A stretch of DNA of 64,000 nucleotides from JAXGYV01 sp040772045 (GCA_040772045.1 JAXGYV010000002.1:1-64000), one strand, 5' to 3'; positions 8,808 to 18,097 are shown, numbered from the stretch's first letter. A program made the numbers and translations. Notes: generated by a model from the sequence alone, not told the origin.

Positions 8808-9857
8808 CTACTGCACGCTGCCGTCCAGCGACGAGCCATCGAACAGCCCGCCGCCATCCTCCCCCATGAGCTTCTCCAACTCGCTGAACGGACGTGGCGA
8901 GGCGGGTGGCTGCACGCGCAACGGCTTCTCGAGAGCTCGCACGGTGGCCGTGAACTGCGTATCGATCGACTTGATCCCTTCGGCCTCTTCGGCCGGCGGC
9001 ACGAGCAAGCCGTGAGCCGTCATCTTCGCGATCATGAACGTATCGGTCCGTATCCAAAGCTCGATCAGCGGATCCTTGAGCGCCTCTCCGAGCATCGCCT
9101 TCATCTCCTTAAGATCGGCGTCGTCGATGCCCTGCATCTCCTCCGCCGGCAGCTGCTCGCCAACCAGCTTGCGAAAGTCATCGCTCTTCAGAACAACGGC
9201 TATGTCGGCGGCGAGGCGAGCCATGTCCGGCACCATGCGAAGGTGGTACACCTGAGCGCCGTCGAGCTTCTCCTCGCCAACCAGGCTGAGTTGTTTGGCC
9301 CAAGAACGCGGGTTCACGCCAAGTTTGGCGAGGAGAAGCTCGAACTCCTTCCACTCGGGTTCCGGCGCCGCGGACCGCGTGGAAGCCTTCACTGCTTCCG
9401 CGAACTCCGGCGGCAGCTCGTACCACTGGCCCATGAAACACACCCAGCCCTCGGTGTCCTTCATGCGGAAACCCATCTTCATGGATATGGAGCCGCCCGC
9501 GAGCACCACGTCCATGGTGATGTCGGCGCCGACGGGCTGTTCGCTGGCAGCGGCCGTTCCGCTCAACTCCACCGGCGCCGACAGGAACATCTCGGCCTCG
9601 TCGCCGTCGGGCATGGCCGAGGGATCGGCGTCGAACGTCATGGTGAGCTTGTAGGAGGCCGACACGTGCGCCACCTCGGCATCGGCGCCGGCCTCCATCA
9701 CCCGGGTGAGGATCTGCTCCGGGGTGAGGGCCGCGCTGGCCGATGGCGTGGGCACCGCGGCCCCGCCTCCGTCACTCGCGCCGCACCCGGCGAACAGCGC
9801 CGCCACGGTCAACGTCGTAATCAGTAGAACGATCTTGAGCGGTACCAGCGCGCGCAC
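8808..9857 (-). CDS. secreted lipoprotein, LppX/LprAFG-like
   Basis: About 349 residues. I prefer the GTG at 9857 because AGAGGAGG lies 5 nt upstream; longer in-frame starts lack a ribosome site. The N-terminus is a lipoprotein signal, VRALVPLKIVLL...VAALFAGCG, with the lipobox Cys near residue 24. The body alternates beta strands with motifs such as YKLTMTFDAD, ADITMDVVLAGG and DTEGWVCFMGQWYELP, resembling mycobacterial LprG/LppX-type lipid-binding lipoproteins. It probably sits on the outer face of the membrane and binds an amphipathic ligand. Confidence 0.65.
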   Translation of the reverse strand: MRALVPLKIVLLITTLTVAALFAGCGASDGGGAAVPTPSASAALTPEQILTRVMEAGADAEVAHVSASYKLTMTFDADPSAMPDGDEAEMFLSAPVELSGTAAASEQPVGADITMDVVLAGGSISMKMGFRMKDTEGWVCFMGQWYELPPEFAEAVKASTRSAAPEPEWKEFELLLAKLGVNPRSWAKQLSLVGEEKLDGAQVYHLRMVPDMARLAADIAVVLKSDDFRKLVGEQLPAEEMQGIDDADLKEMKAMLGEALKDPLIELWIRTDTFMIAKMTAHGLLVPPAEEAEGIKSIDTQFTATVRALEKPLRVQPPASPRPFSELEKLMGEDGGGLFDGSSLDGSVQ

Positions 9858-10015
9858 GGCGCCTCCTCTCCATACAAAGGACGCTCGCCGTAGCCCGACG
9901 ACCGTCATCCTCCCCTGGCTCTATCTTCTCTTTTCGGCCGCCGAGCCACAATGCGTGAGAGCCGGCACGGTCGCGGGCAAGCCACAAGCGCCATACCCAT
10001 TCGACCCCTGCGTTC

Positions 10016-11065
10016 TTACAGCGGCCTGCTCAGCCTGCCCTCGGTGTCCAGGAGATGCGAGAAACCGGCGGCCGCCAGCAGAGCGCGGCAATCGGCGGTC
10101 GTAATCTCGTCACTCTGACGCCACAGCGCGGTGGTGAAGCCCTCACCACCATACGCCACCTGCGATACGCCACCGTCGTACGTTGGTTCACCAGCCTCCG
10201 GGAAGAACGCGTTTGCTCCACTCGACAGGCCAATAGGATTCGCCACGTTGACCGCGATGCTCTTCACGCTCGTGCTGCTCATAGTGGCCAGCACGATCAC
10301 CGCTACGATCTGCCCCAATCGCAAGAGAGAGACCGTACCGTAGCGTCCAAGTGGCGATCCCGGAACCGGAAAGCGCTGCATCGCGCCGTGCTGCCGGCAA
10401 GGAAAGTCGACACCCATCCAGATCTGCTCCGCAAGCTCCGCGGCCGTGTGTTCCGGTCCGATCGGCTCACAGAGGTTGTACCAAGCTAGACCGGCCTCCA
10501 GAATGCGCTCGATGGTCGCGCGACGATCGGCCGGCTTCATCCGAGAGTCGGTGCCTTCGCGAAGACGACATACGTGATAGGCACCGGTGACCCCGGCATC
10601 GCGGAGCTCTTCCAGTTGCGAGAGATTCATGTCGCCCACGTTGGCCAGGATCTCGAGCTCGGCTGGCATGGACCGCCGCAGCGTCGCGCAGAGGTCACGG
10701 AACCATGCGAACCCAAAGCGATGCATGGTCATGAGGAAGACCCCTCGCGCTCCGCCCGCCGCGTACCGCTCACAGCGGGCCACGACCTCCTCCAAGGGCA
10801 GTACAGAGGGCTGCACGCTCGTGTGAGACGCGGCGAAGAAGCAGAATGCGCAATCACCATCACACGGCGCCATGTCGACCCCGATTTGTCCGAGCAGGAG
10901 CGCGCCGTTTCCGAACCGCTGCCGGGAAACGGCGTTGGCCACCGAGCGCAGCATGTCGGCGGCGGGCGAGTCTTCCGGAAGCCGCAGGAGCAGCTCCGCC
11001 TCTCGTTTGGCGAGCGGCCTCTCATCCGTCACCTCTCGCAGAAGTTGCTCAACCCACTCGCTCAT
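10016..11065 (-). CDS. biotin-synthase-like radical SAM protein of unknown reaction
   Basis: 349 residues. The radical SAM cluster motif is present as CDGDCAFC (C-x3-C-x2-C, about residue 70), after a BioB-like lead-in NGALLLGQIGVD. Later segments ILANVGDM, AGVTGAYHVCRLREGTDSR and YNLCEPIGPEHT follow the barrel order of the BioB/HydE/PylB group. The C-terminus (NPIGLSSGANAFFPEAGEP) corresponds to the BATS domain. Typical BioB residues for the auxiliary [2Fe-2S] cluster are not obvious, and no biotin genes are nearby, so biotin synthesis is not assumed. It is transcribed divergently from the ABC exporter genes. Confidence 0.75.
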   Translation of the reverse strand: MSEWVEQLLREVTDERPLAKREAELLLRLPEDSPAADMLRSVANAVSRQRFGNGALLLGQIGVDMAPCDGDCAFCFFAASHTSVQPSVLPLEEVVARCERYAAGGARGVFLMTMHRFGFAWFRDLCATLRRSMPAELEILANVGDMNLSQLEELRDAGVTGAYHVCRLREGTDSRMKPADRRATIERILEAGLAWYNLCEPIGPEHTAAELAEQIWMGVDFPCRQHGAMQRFPVPGSPLGRYGTVSLLRLGQIVAVIVLATMSSTSVKSIAVNVANPIGLSSGANAFFPEAGEPTYDGGVSQVAYGGEGFTTALWRQSDEITTADCRALLAAAGFSHLLDTEGRLSRPL

Positions 11066-11352
11066 ACTGCGTCACGTCTCCTCTTCTCCAACGCCGGACG
11101 AGCGGGCGTCGTCCGCATCGTCTGGCACATTCGTCTTCCCGCATTCTTCTTCGCGACACACCCTACCAGGGAACACGTTCGTGCCGCAGACGCACAGACG
11201 GTATGCGGCACCGGCCGCCAGCGGACTTGCCGCTGGAGACCGGGCACGAGCTCGGCGCGCACCACCTCACGGTACCCCACGGCGAGACGGAGGCCGCAAG
11301 GGGATGCGGCAGTGCTAAGGTACGCGGAACAGTCCCGCCACCGGAGGCCACC

Positions 11353-12426
11353 GTGCTCGCCATGATCATCAAGGAGTTCCGCGAGCTGCGCCGAGACAAG
11401 CGCACCCTCGCCATGCTCATCGCTCTGCCGATCCTGCTCTTGGTGGTGTTCGGCTTTGCCGCCAACTTCACCATCAAAACCCTCAACACGGCGGTGCTGG
11501 GCCCAGGCGCCCCGCTGGCCCGACAGCTCCTCACGATGCGGCCCCAGGCCGCCGAGCGCCTGAAGATCGTGGTGGCCGACGCTTCGGGAGACGAAGGCGA
11601 CGCACGCGGCCTGCTGCGAGACGGGGAGGCCGACGTCGCGGTGGTCACCGGGGGGGAGAAGCCTCTGGTCTTCATCAACGGGGCCAACCTGTTCGCGGCG
11701 CAGTCGGCGAAGATCGTGGTGGCCGGACTCGGCGAGGTGGTCACCTCGGAGATCCTCTTCAATCCCGAGCTGAAGACGAGCTGGGTCATGGTCCCCGCGC
11801 TCGTGGGCCTCATCCTGACGTTCATCGGCATGCTGATCACCAGCATCGGCCTGGTGAAGGAGCGCCAGAGCGGCACCCTCGAGCAACTCGCCGTGCTGCC
11901 CTTCAAGCCAGCCGACGTGATCGCCGGCAAGATCGCGCCGTATCTCCTGCTGGCCTCGGTCGACATGGTCGCCGTCACGCTGCTGGCCAGGTGGATCTTC
12001 AACGTGCCCTTCGCAGGCAATCCCTTCCTCTTCGCCCTCGGGGCGCTCATCTTCCTCTTCGTGGTGCTCGGACTGGGTGTCTTCGTCTCCACCATCTCCG
12101 AGACCGTCGGGCAGGCCATTCAGACCGCTATGTTCTTCCTGATGCCGCAGATCCTCCTCTCGGGCTTCATCTTCCCCCTGGCCGCCATGCCCGCCGGCGT
12201 GCGCTGGATCGGCTACGGACTGCCGCTGACGTACTTCGCCAAGATCTCGCAGGGCATCATCCTGCGCGGCGCCGGGCTCGCCGCCCTGTGGATTCCCTTC
12301 GTCGTGCTCACTGCGATGGCCCTGCTCATCTTCAGTGCGGCCGTGCTGCGCTTCAGACGAACCATTACTCCGGCGCGATCGCCGAGCACGCCGGTGCCAA
12401 AGCTGGCCGAGGAGCTCCAGTCATGA
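11353..12426 (+). CDS. ABC-2 type transporter permease
   Basis: 357 residues. The GTG at 11353 has GGAGG 5 nt upstream; an ATG three codons later is the alternative. One N-terminal transmembrane helix (about 22-45) is followed by an extracytoplasmic domain of about 130 residues, then five or six C-terminal transmembrane segments including the ABC-2 signature around GLVKERQSGTLEQLAVLPFKP. The layout matches YbhR/YbhS/YhhJ-type exporter subunits. It overlaps the first ATPase gene by 4 bp. Only one permease is present, so it probably works as a homodimer. The cargo is unknown. Confidence 0.88.
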   Translation: MLAMIIKEFRELRRDKRTLAMLIALPILLLVVFGFAANFTIKTLNTAVLGPGAPLARQLLTMRPQAAERLKIVVADASGDEGDARGLLRDGEADVAVVTGGEKPLVFINGANLFAAQSAKIVVAGLGEVVTSEILFNPELKTSWVMVPALVGLILTFIGMLITSIGLVKERQSGTLEQLAVLPFKPADVIAGKIAPYLLLASVDMVAVTLLARWIFNVPFAGNPFLFALGALIFLFVVLGLGVFVSTISETVGQAIQTAMFFLMPQILLSGFIFPLAAMPAGVRWIGYGLPLTYFAKISQGIILRGAGLAALWIPFVVLTAMALLIFSAAVLRFRRTITPARSPSTPVPKLAEELQS

Positions 12427-13313
12427 CGAGCAGCTCGCCAGACGGGCCGTGGGGCCTGTCAGCCTGCTGCGTACGGTTCGGCACGACGCATGGCACGGTC
12501 GCCGCTCTCGAGGAGATCAGCCTGGCCGTGCCGCGCGGGCAAGTGACCGCCGTGGTCGGCGGAGACGGCGCGGGCAAGACCACGCTGCTGAGAACGCTCG
12601 CCGGGCGGATCGTACCCGCCGCGGGGGAGGTACGCGTGCCACCCCCGCGGCGGATCGGCTTCCTGCCCTCCGCCTCGGGTGTGTGGAACGACCTTACGGT
12701 AGACGAGAACGTCGAGTTCGTCGGACGGGCGTACGCGCTGGGCCGCTCGCGGCTGGCGGCCCGGCGGCTCGCTCTGCTCGGCCGCGCCGAGCTGCTCGGA
12801 GCCGCCGGCCGTCTGGCCAGCAGGCTCTCCGGCGGCATGCGCCGCAAGCTGGGATTCTGCCTGGCGCTGCTGCACGAGCCAGACCTCGTGATCCTAGACG
12901 AACCCACCACCGGCGTGGATCCCGTCTCGCGCGTGGAGCTGTGGCGAATGATCGCCGAGACGGCCTCGTCGGGCAGCGCCGTGGTCCTCTCCACGACGTA
13001 TCTCGACGAGGCGGAGCGGGCGGCGTCGGTCCTGGTCCTCGACGACGGCCACACGCTCTACTCCGGCGAGCCACAGTCGATCGCCGCCGCCGTGCCCGGC
13101 ACCATTGTGCACACGCCCGTACGACCGCCCGGCGGCGCCGGCGAGAGCGCATGGCGACGGGGGAGGGAGTTCCGCGCCTGGTACGCCGACGCGACCGCCG
13201 GAGAAGTGCTCGACGAACCAGACCTCGAAGACGCCGTGATCGCCCTCACGCTGGCGCGCTCCTCCGAAGGAGACGCGGGGCGCCGCGACAGAGCGGGAGA
13301 GGCGGCGCGATGA
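12423..13313 (+). CDS. ABC transporter ATP-binding protein (first of two)
   Basis: 296 residues. The Walker A motif is GGDGAGKTT, the signature is LSGGMRRKL, and Walker B is LVILDEPTTGVDP with an H-loop region replaced by STTYLDEAERA (Thr where His is usual). The last 60 residues form an extension rich in Arg and Asp. This corresponds to the first ATPase half of YbhF-like double ATPases. It is translationally coupled to the permease upstream and the second ATPase downstream. The missing switch-loop His suggests that this half has weak or no hydrolysis. Confidence 0.88.
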   Translation: MTSSSPDGPWGLSACCVRFGTTHGTVAALEEISLAVPRGQVTAVVGGDGAGKTTLLRTLAGRIVPAAGEVRVPPPRRIGFLPSASGVWNDLTVDENVEFVGRAYALGRSRLAARRLALLGRAELLGAAGRLASRLSGGMRRKLGFCLALLHEPDLVILDEPTTGVDPVSRVELWRMIAETASSGSAVVLSTTYLDEAERAASVLVLDDGHTLYSGEPQSIAAAVPGTIVHTPVRPPGGAGESAWRRGREFRAWYADATAGEVLDEPDLEDAVIALTLARSSEGDAGRRDRAGEAAR

Positions 13314-14188
13314 ATGGCCGCCGCCCCATCGTCGAGGTCGACGGGGCCGTCAAGCGCTTCGGACGGCTGACCGCCGTCGACGGCGTATCGCTCACCGTAC
13401 ACACCGGAGAGATCGTCGGACTGCTCGGCGCAAACGGCGCCGGCAAGACCACGCTCATTAAGACGATCCTGGGCATCGAGGCGTTGCATGGTGGACGGGT
13501 GAACGTGTTCGGCACAGCGCCCTCGCGCGCCACTCGGCAACGACTCGGCTACGTCCCGCAAGGGCTGGGCCTCTATGTCCAGCTCTCGGTCAAACAGAAC
13601 ATCGATTTCGTCGCCGGCGCCTTCGGAGTCAGGACGCCGACGAGCATTCCAGAGGACATCGCGACCCACGCGCACCACCAAGTAAAGGACGTCGGCCTCG
13701 GCCTGCAGCGCCGCCTGGCCTTCTTCTGCGCCCTGCTCCACCGCCCCGAGCTGCTCGTCCTCGATGAGCCAACCTCGGGCGTGGATCCGCTGGCCCGCGC
13801 CCGCCTCTGGGACACTATCCACGCACAGGCCGAGGCAGGGGCCGGCGTGCTGGTCAGCACGCATAGCATGCAGGAGGCCGAGCAATGCGACGTCCTGGTG
13901 CTCATGTCCTCCGGCCGCAACGTGGCCTCCGGGACCCAGGCCGACGTCATCGCCGGGACCACCGCCGTCGAGGTCCGCTCGCCGGTATGGTCGATGGCCT
14001 TCGAGGCTCTCAGCGCCGCCCGCCTCCCCGTCACACTGGCTGGACGAGCGGTGCGCGTCGCCGGCGTGGACCGCGCGCGCATCGCGGCCATCTTGTCCGC
14101 GGCCTCCGTGACCGCCGACCTGCGGGAGGTTCCAGCGACACTGGAGGAGAAGATGGTCCTCGTGCACCGGCGGACCGCGACCGGCTGA
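13310..14188 (+). CDS. ABC transporter ATP-binding protein (second of two)
   Basis: 292 residues with Walker A GANGAGKTT, a Q-loop in YVPQGLGLY, Walker B LLVLDEPTSGVDP and the switch His in STHSMQEAE. The signature reads VGLGLQRRL instead of LSGGQ; a similar LPLG-type signature occurs in the second half of E. coli YbhF, so this is a family trait and not damage. A C-terminal domain of about 80 residues follows. Together with the previous two genes it makes a three-component exporter, in which the two ATPases would form a heterodimer. Start overlap is ATGA. Confidence 0.88.
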   Translation: MNGRRPIVEVDGAVKRFGRLTAVDGVSLTVHTGEIVGLLGANGAGKTTLIKTILGIEALHGGRVNVFGTAPSRATRQRLGYVPQGLGLYVQLSVKQNIDFVAGAFGVRTPTSIPEDIATHAHHQVKDVGLGLQRRLAFFCALLHRPELLVLDEPTSGVDPLARARLWDTIHAQAEAGAGVLVSTHSMQEAEQCDVLVLMSSGRNVASGTQADVIAGTTAVEVRSPVWSMAFEALSAARLPVTLAGRAVRVAGVDRARIAAILSAASVTADLREVPATLEEKMVLVHRRTATG

Positions 14189-14214
14189 ACCGCCCCGGTA
14201 CACCGTGCCGGTCG
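14178..14214. terminator. possible bidirectional hairpin terminator
   Basis: An 8-bp perfect stem, CGACCGGC at 14178-14185 and GCCGGTCG at 14207-14214, overlaps the stop codon of the second ATPase gene. It lies between convergent genes (exporter and histidine kinase). There is no clear T-run, so the call is tentative. Confidence 0.35.
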
Positions 14215-14246
14215 TCGTCCAGCACAGCCCAATCGTCCGGCATGGC

Positions 14247-15755
14247 TCAACCAGAGCAGTCGGCGACGGACTGATCGTCAGCCGGAGAAGGCGACGCAGC
14301 GAGCTCGCCGTCCTCAGACATAGCGGTCAGCGGCAGCCATACTTCCAGCCGCGTCCCCTCCCCGAGGGCGGTGTGGAGATCGATGCGACCACCGTGCGCC
14401 TGTACAATGCCGAGCGCTATCGACAGGCCCAGGCCGGTGGCACTCCTCCGGCCCTGGGTGTCGCCCAGCACTGCATCCGCGTCGGCCGCGGCTGAGAAGA
14501 AGGGCTCGAACGCCCGTTCCGCCACCTCGGCCGCCATGCCCGCGCCGTCATCCCGGACCTCGAGCTGGGCCCAGCCGTCGCGCTCGCGAGCGCCCACGTA
14601 TACGTGGGCCTCGGCACCGGCATGGCGCAGAGCATTGGTCACTAAATTGGTGGCCACCTGCCGCAGCCGCGCCTCGTCGCCGGACACGATCACCGGCGCG
14701 GGTGCCTCGCACGTGATAACCCGTTCGGGCGCGGTGATCCGCGCATCGGCTACGGTGTCGGCCGCGAGGCGCGCCAGGTCCACGGGGTGCCGCTCGAGCG
14801 GCCGGCTCTCATCCAAGCGCGCCAGCAGGAGGAGGTCCTCCACAAGCACGCCCATGCGCGCCGCCTCCTGCTCGATGCGGCGCATGGCCAGCTCGAGGTC
14901 GTGCGGCCGATCCTTAGCCCCACGGCGAAACAGCTCGGCGTAGCCACGAATCGAGGCGAGCGGCGTGCGCAGCTCGTGCGAGGCCTGCGCGAGGAACCGG
15001 CGCAGCGCGTTCTCCGACGCCGTGCGCCGCGCGAACGCCTGCTCTATCTGCGTCAGCATGGCGTTGAGCGCCAAGCCGAGCCGGCCGACCTCCGTCCGCG
15101 GATCAGCGGGCTCTACTCGGCGCGAGAGGTCGCCGCCGGTGATCGCGCCGGCGGCGACGGCCATGTCTTCCAGAGAACGCAGTTCGCGACGCACCAGCCA
15201 CCAGCCGAGCGCGGCCAGGCCGAAGAGCACGCCGACGGTCACCAGCGCCTCGACCACGATCAGCCGGCGCATCGTGCCGGCGACCTCCGTGAGCGGCAGG
15301 CCGACGACCGCGATGTAAGAGGTCCCCGCGCCCCGCCAGGCAAGCACGCGGAAGTCCACGTCGCCGACCGCGGCCCGCACGGTGAGTATCTGCTTCCCCG
15401 GCCGCGATGTTAGCTCCGCGACGAGCTCGTCTGGCAGGGCGGCCGGGACCGCCACGCTGCCGCCATAGGTGAACGTCACCGTGGCCAGCGCCTCCCCGGC
15501 TGTATCGAGTACCTCGCCATACGTGCCCGGCGGCAGCTGCGGGACCTCGCCGGGCGACACGCCGAGATCTGACAGGGAGATGCGGCCACCTTCGCTGAGC
15601 GCCCGCAGCACCGGAACGCGCGCGGCCACCAACTGCTGATCGACGCGTTCCAGCAGAAACGAGCGCAACGAGAGGTAGGTGGCGACATCGGCGAGCAGCA
15701 GCCCGATGCACACCAGACCGACGAGAGCCAGCAGGAGGCGCAGACGCAGGGACAC
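14247..15755 (-). CDS. membrane sensor histidine kinase
   Basis: 502 residues. The GTG start at 15755 has AGGAG 8 nt upstream, overlapping the end of the regulator gene. Transmembrane helix 1 is about residues 7-30, an extracytoplasmic domain of about 130 residues follows, and transmembrane helix 2 is about 175-200. Then come a HAMP domain, a HisKA domain with the phosphoacceptor in FLAQASHELRTPLASIRGYA, and a HATPase_c domain with N-box NLVTNALRHA, G1 DDGAGM and G2 GLGLSIALGIV. The architecture is like actinobacterial MprB/TcrY kinases. Its likely partner is the OmpR-type regulator immediately upstream. The HtrA gene facing away is a plausible target. Confidence 0.93.
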   Translation of the reverse strand: MSLRLRLLLALVGLVCIGLLLADVATYLSLRSFLLERVDQQLVAARVPVLRALSEGGRISLSDLGVSPGEVPQLPPGTYGEVLDTAGEALATVTFTYGGSVAVPAALPDELVAELTSRPGKQILTVRAAVGDVDFRVLAWRGAGTSYIAVVGLPLTEVAGTMRRLIVVEALVTVGVLFGLAALGWWLVRRELRSLEDMAVAAGAITGGDLSRRVEPADPRTEVGRLGLALNAMLTQIEQAFARRTASENALRRFLAQASHELRTPLASIRGYAELFRRGAKDRPHDLELAMRRIEQEAARMGVLVEDLLLLARLDESRPLERHPVDLARLAADTVADARITAPERVITCEAPAPVIVSGDEARLRQVATNLVTNALRHAGAEAHVYVGARERDGWAQLEVRDDGAGMAAEVAERAFEPFFSAAADADAVLGDTQGRRSATGLGLSIALGIVQAHGGRIDLHTALGEGTRLEVWLPLTAMSEDGELAASPSPADDQSVADCSG

Positions 15756-15760
15756 TGCCG

Positions 15761-16453
15761 TTACTCCTGCGCCTCCCGCAGGCAGTACCCGAAACCGCGC
15801 ACGGTGTGGATCAGCGACGGGCCTAGCGGATCGAGCTTCTTGCGGAGGTAGCTGATGTAGATCTCGACCACGTTGGCGTCGCCGCCGAAATCGTAGTTCC
15901 ATACGCGGTCGAGAATCTGCGACTTGGAGAGCACGCGTCGCGGATTGAGCATCAGGTAGCGCAGCAGCTTGTACTCCGTCGCCGTGAGCTCCACTGGAAC
16001 ACCGGCGCGGCGTACTTCGTACGTATCTTCATCCATCTCCAAGTCGGCGAAGACTAGATGCTGCGACTCCGCCGCGCTCCGCCGCGTGCGTCGCAGGACC
16101 GTCCGCACGCGAGCGATCAATTCCTCCAGACTGAACGGCTTGGTCATGTAATCGTCGCCGCCGATGGTAAGGCCGCGGATCTTGTCGTCGGTCGTATCAC
16201 GCGCCGTTAGGAAGAGTACCGGCACCGCCGGCCACTCCGCCGCCATTCTTCGCGCCACCTCGAAACCGTCGATGTCGGGTAACATCACGTCGAGGACGAC
16301 GAGGTCGGGGCGAAAGCTGCGCATGCCGTCGAGCGCCTCGCGGCCGGTGTGTGCCGCGGCAACCTCAAACTGTTCGTAGCGCAGCGCGAGGCTGATGAGC
16401 TCGGTCAGATTAAGCTCGTCGTCCACCACGAGGATCCGCATCTGCTCGGCCAT
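15761..16453 (-). CDS. OmpR/PhoB-family response regulator
   Basis: 230 residues. The receiver domain has the acidic pair in VVDDE, the phosphoacceptor Asp in LVVLDVMLP, Thr in FLTARD and Lys in YMTKPFS. The C-terminal winged helix has the typical ELTATEYKLLRYLMLNP and a recognition-helix region NVVEIYISYLRKKLD. It is first in an operon with the kinase gene and divergent from the HtrA gene. The inverted repeat at 16517-16585 in the shared upstream region is a candidate binding site for it. Confidence 0.95.
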   Translation of the reverse strand: MAEQMRILVVDDELNLTELISLALRYEQFEVAAAHTGREALDGMRSFRPDLVVLDVMLPDIDGFEVARRMAAEWPAVPVLFLTARDTTDDKIRGLTIGGDDYMTKPFSLEELIARVRTVLRRTRRSAAESQHLVFADLEMDEDTYEVRRAGVPVELTATEYKLLRYLMLNPRRVLSKSQILDRVWNYDFGGDANVVEIYISYLRKKLDPLGPSLIHTVRGFGYCLREAQE

Positions 16454-16516
16454 CCCGTTCCTCCTTCTTCCACCGGGCTCACTCTACCCCCTCTCGCTCT
16501 GACCATGCTGTGTGCT

Positions 16517-16585
16517 CCCTGTGAGCAAGCTGTGCGCCAGCTTCGCCGTCACGCTCTCGCGACGATTCTCAGCTTACTCACAGGG
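16517..16585. promoter_or_regulatory. 16-bp inverted repeat in the regulator/HtrA intergenic region
   Basis: CCCTGTGAGCAAGCTG at 16517-16532 and its inverse CAGCTTACTCACAGGG at 16570-16585 match at 15 of 16 positions. They are separated by 37 bp, so the centres are 53 bp apart, about five helical turns. The position between the divergent two-component system and the HtrA gene suggests an operator for the response regulator, with looping or paired dimers. A role as an RNA hairpin is less likely because of the long loop. Confidence 0.5.
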
Positions 16586-16708
16586 CACGCTCAGGATTCG
16601 CCCAGCGCCGGCGGCAACACTACGGCGAGAAGAGAGACTGGGCGGCGCCGGCGGCAGCTCGATCTCGGCCGGCGCCGAACCGCTCAGCAGCACAAGAGGA
16701 GGCCCGCG

Positions 16709-17914
16709 ATGAGCAAACTCCGTTCCTTCAGTATCGTGTTCCTCTCGGGTGTCGCCGTCACCATGATCGCGCTCGTGGTGCTCATGGCGGTCGGCGCGCT
16801 CCCAGTACGCACGGCTCAAACCACCACAGCGGAACGCACCGCCACTCCCTCACCCAAGACCGTGGCGGCGACCACCGGACCGTCGGGCTCGCTCACCCCG
16901 GCGGAGATCTACACCAAGTACTCGAGCGGGGTGGTGGAAGTGCTCGCCACGTTCTCGGCCACCGCTGGCCAGAGCTTCTTCGGCCCACAGCCCTCCGCAA
17001 GTGAGGCGCTCGGCTCAGGCTTCGTGGTGTCCAGCGAGGGGTACATCCTGACCAATGCCCATGTAGTCGCGGACAACCAGCGGCGCGCCAATGCGGTCAC
17101 CGTGGTCTTCAAGGGAGAGAACCAGACAACCCGTCGCGTAGCGGCCACCATCGTGGGCGTCGACAACACCAGCGACGTGGCCCTCCTCAAAGTAAACCCC
17201 AAGGATGCGCCAGCACTCGACCCGCTGCCGCTCGGCGATTCGGACGCGGTCCAGGTCGGCGAGCCCGTGGTCGCCATCGGCAACCCCTTGGGATACGACT
17301 TCTCCCTCACCGCGGGGATCGTCTCGGCGACCGATCGCAGCCTGCAGTCACCCAACGGCTCGATCATCTCCAATGGCATTCAGACCGACGCAGCCATCAA
17401 CTCCGGAAACTCGGGCGGCCCGCTGATCGACTCCTCCGGCGCGGTGATCGGCATCAATGAGCAGATCGCTTCGACCACGGGGAGCAACAGCGGCCTGGGC
17501 TTCGCCGTGCCCATTAACACCGCCGTGAAGGTCATGGAACAGTTGAAGAGCGGCGGCACGGTCAAGTACGCGTGGCTCGGCGTGCAGGGGCAGACGCTCA
17601 CTGAAGACATCGCCCGCGCGCTGAAGATCGATGCCAAACAGGGCGTACTGGTCGCCCAGGTGGTCGACAACAGCCCCGCCGACAAGGTTGGCCTCAGAGG
17701 CGGCAGCCGGCAGCAGACGATCCAAGGTCAGGTGTATCTGACTGGCGGCGACGTGATCCTCTCGATCGACGGCACGCGGCTCACCAGCATGGAACAGCTC
17801 GCGCGCATCATCGGCCAGCATCGCCCGGGCGACAGCGTGCTGCTGAGAGTCCTCAGCGGATCCGCCGCCAAAGAGGTGCGCATCACCCTCGCCGAGCGCC
17901 CCGACAACTTCTGA
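16709..17914 (+). CDS. HtrA/DegP-type serine protease with PDZ domain
   Basis: 401 residues, starting at an ATG preceded by AGAGGAGG. One N-terminal transmembrane anchor (about 8-32) and a Thr/Pro/Ser linker lead to the trypsin-like domain. The catalytic triad is His in ILTNAHVV, Asp in DNTSDVALLKV and Ser in INSGNSGGPLID. A PDZ domain (about 285-395) carries the segments WLGVQGQTL and GGDVILSIDG. This is a membrane-anchored extracytoplasmic protease that deals with misfolded exported proteins. The divergent two-component system probably controls it as an envelope-stress module. Confidence 0.95.
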   Translation: MSKLRSFSIVFLSGVAVTMIALVVLMAVGALPVRTAQTTTAERTATPSPKTVAATTGPSGSLTPAEIYTKYSSGVVEVLATFSATAGQSFFGPQPSASEALGSGFVVSSEGYILTNAHVVADNQRRANAVTVVFKGENQTTRRVAATIVGVDNTSDVALLKVNPKDAPALDPLPLGDSDAVQVGEPVVAIGNPLGYDFSLTAGIVSATDRSLQSPNGSIISNGIQTDAAINSGNSGGPLIDSSGAVIGINEQIASTTGSNSGLGFAVPINTAVKVMEQLKSGGTVKYAWLGVQGQTLTEDIARALKIDAKQGVLVAQVVDNSPADKVGLRGGSRQQTIQGQVYLTGGDVILSIDGTRLTSMEQLARIIGQHRPGDSVLLRVLSGSAAKEVRITLAERPDNF

Positions 17915-17950
17915 CCGCTCATCCCTCAAAGGTGTGCCCCTCGCGCCCCT

Positions 17951-18038
17951 GGCGGGCACGCGCCTCCCCCTCCGCGTGTGCCCGCCGCATCTCCGCGGGG
18001 CGGCCGTCGCCCAGCCTCTCCGGCGACGGCCGCCCCGC
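17951..18038 (+). terminator. tandem hairpin terminator after the HtrA gene
   Basis: The first hairpin pairs GGCGGGCAC (17951-17959) with GTGCCCGCC (17978-17986). The second is a perfect 17-bp stem (17995-18011 with 18022-18038) closing a 10-nt loop. There is no T-run. The strength and position between convergent genes suggest transcription termination for both strands. Confidence 0.7.
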
Positions 18039-18097
18039 CGCGGCTCTTCAAAGAGGCCAGACGCGCCGGAGAGCCTGGCGGACGCGGCACGCCGAGG

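Noticed and set aside
13700..13730. The second ABC ATPase lacks the LSGG signature, suggesting a dead ATPase
   Set aside because: A similar LPLG-type signature is normal in the second half of YbhF-like ATPases, and its Walker A, Walker B and switch His are intact.
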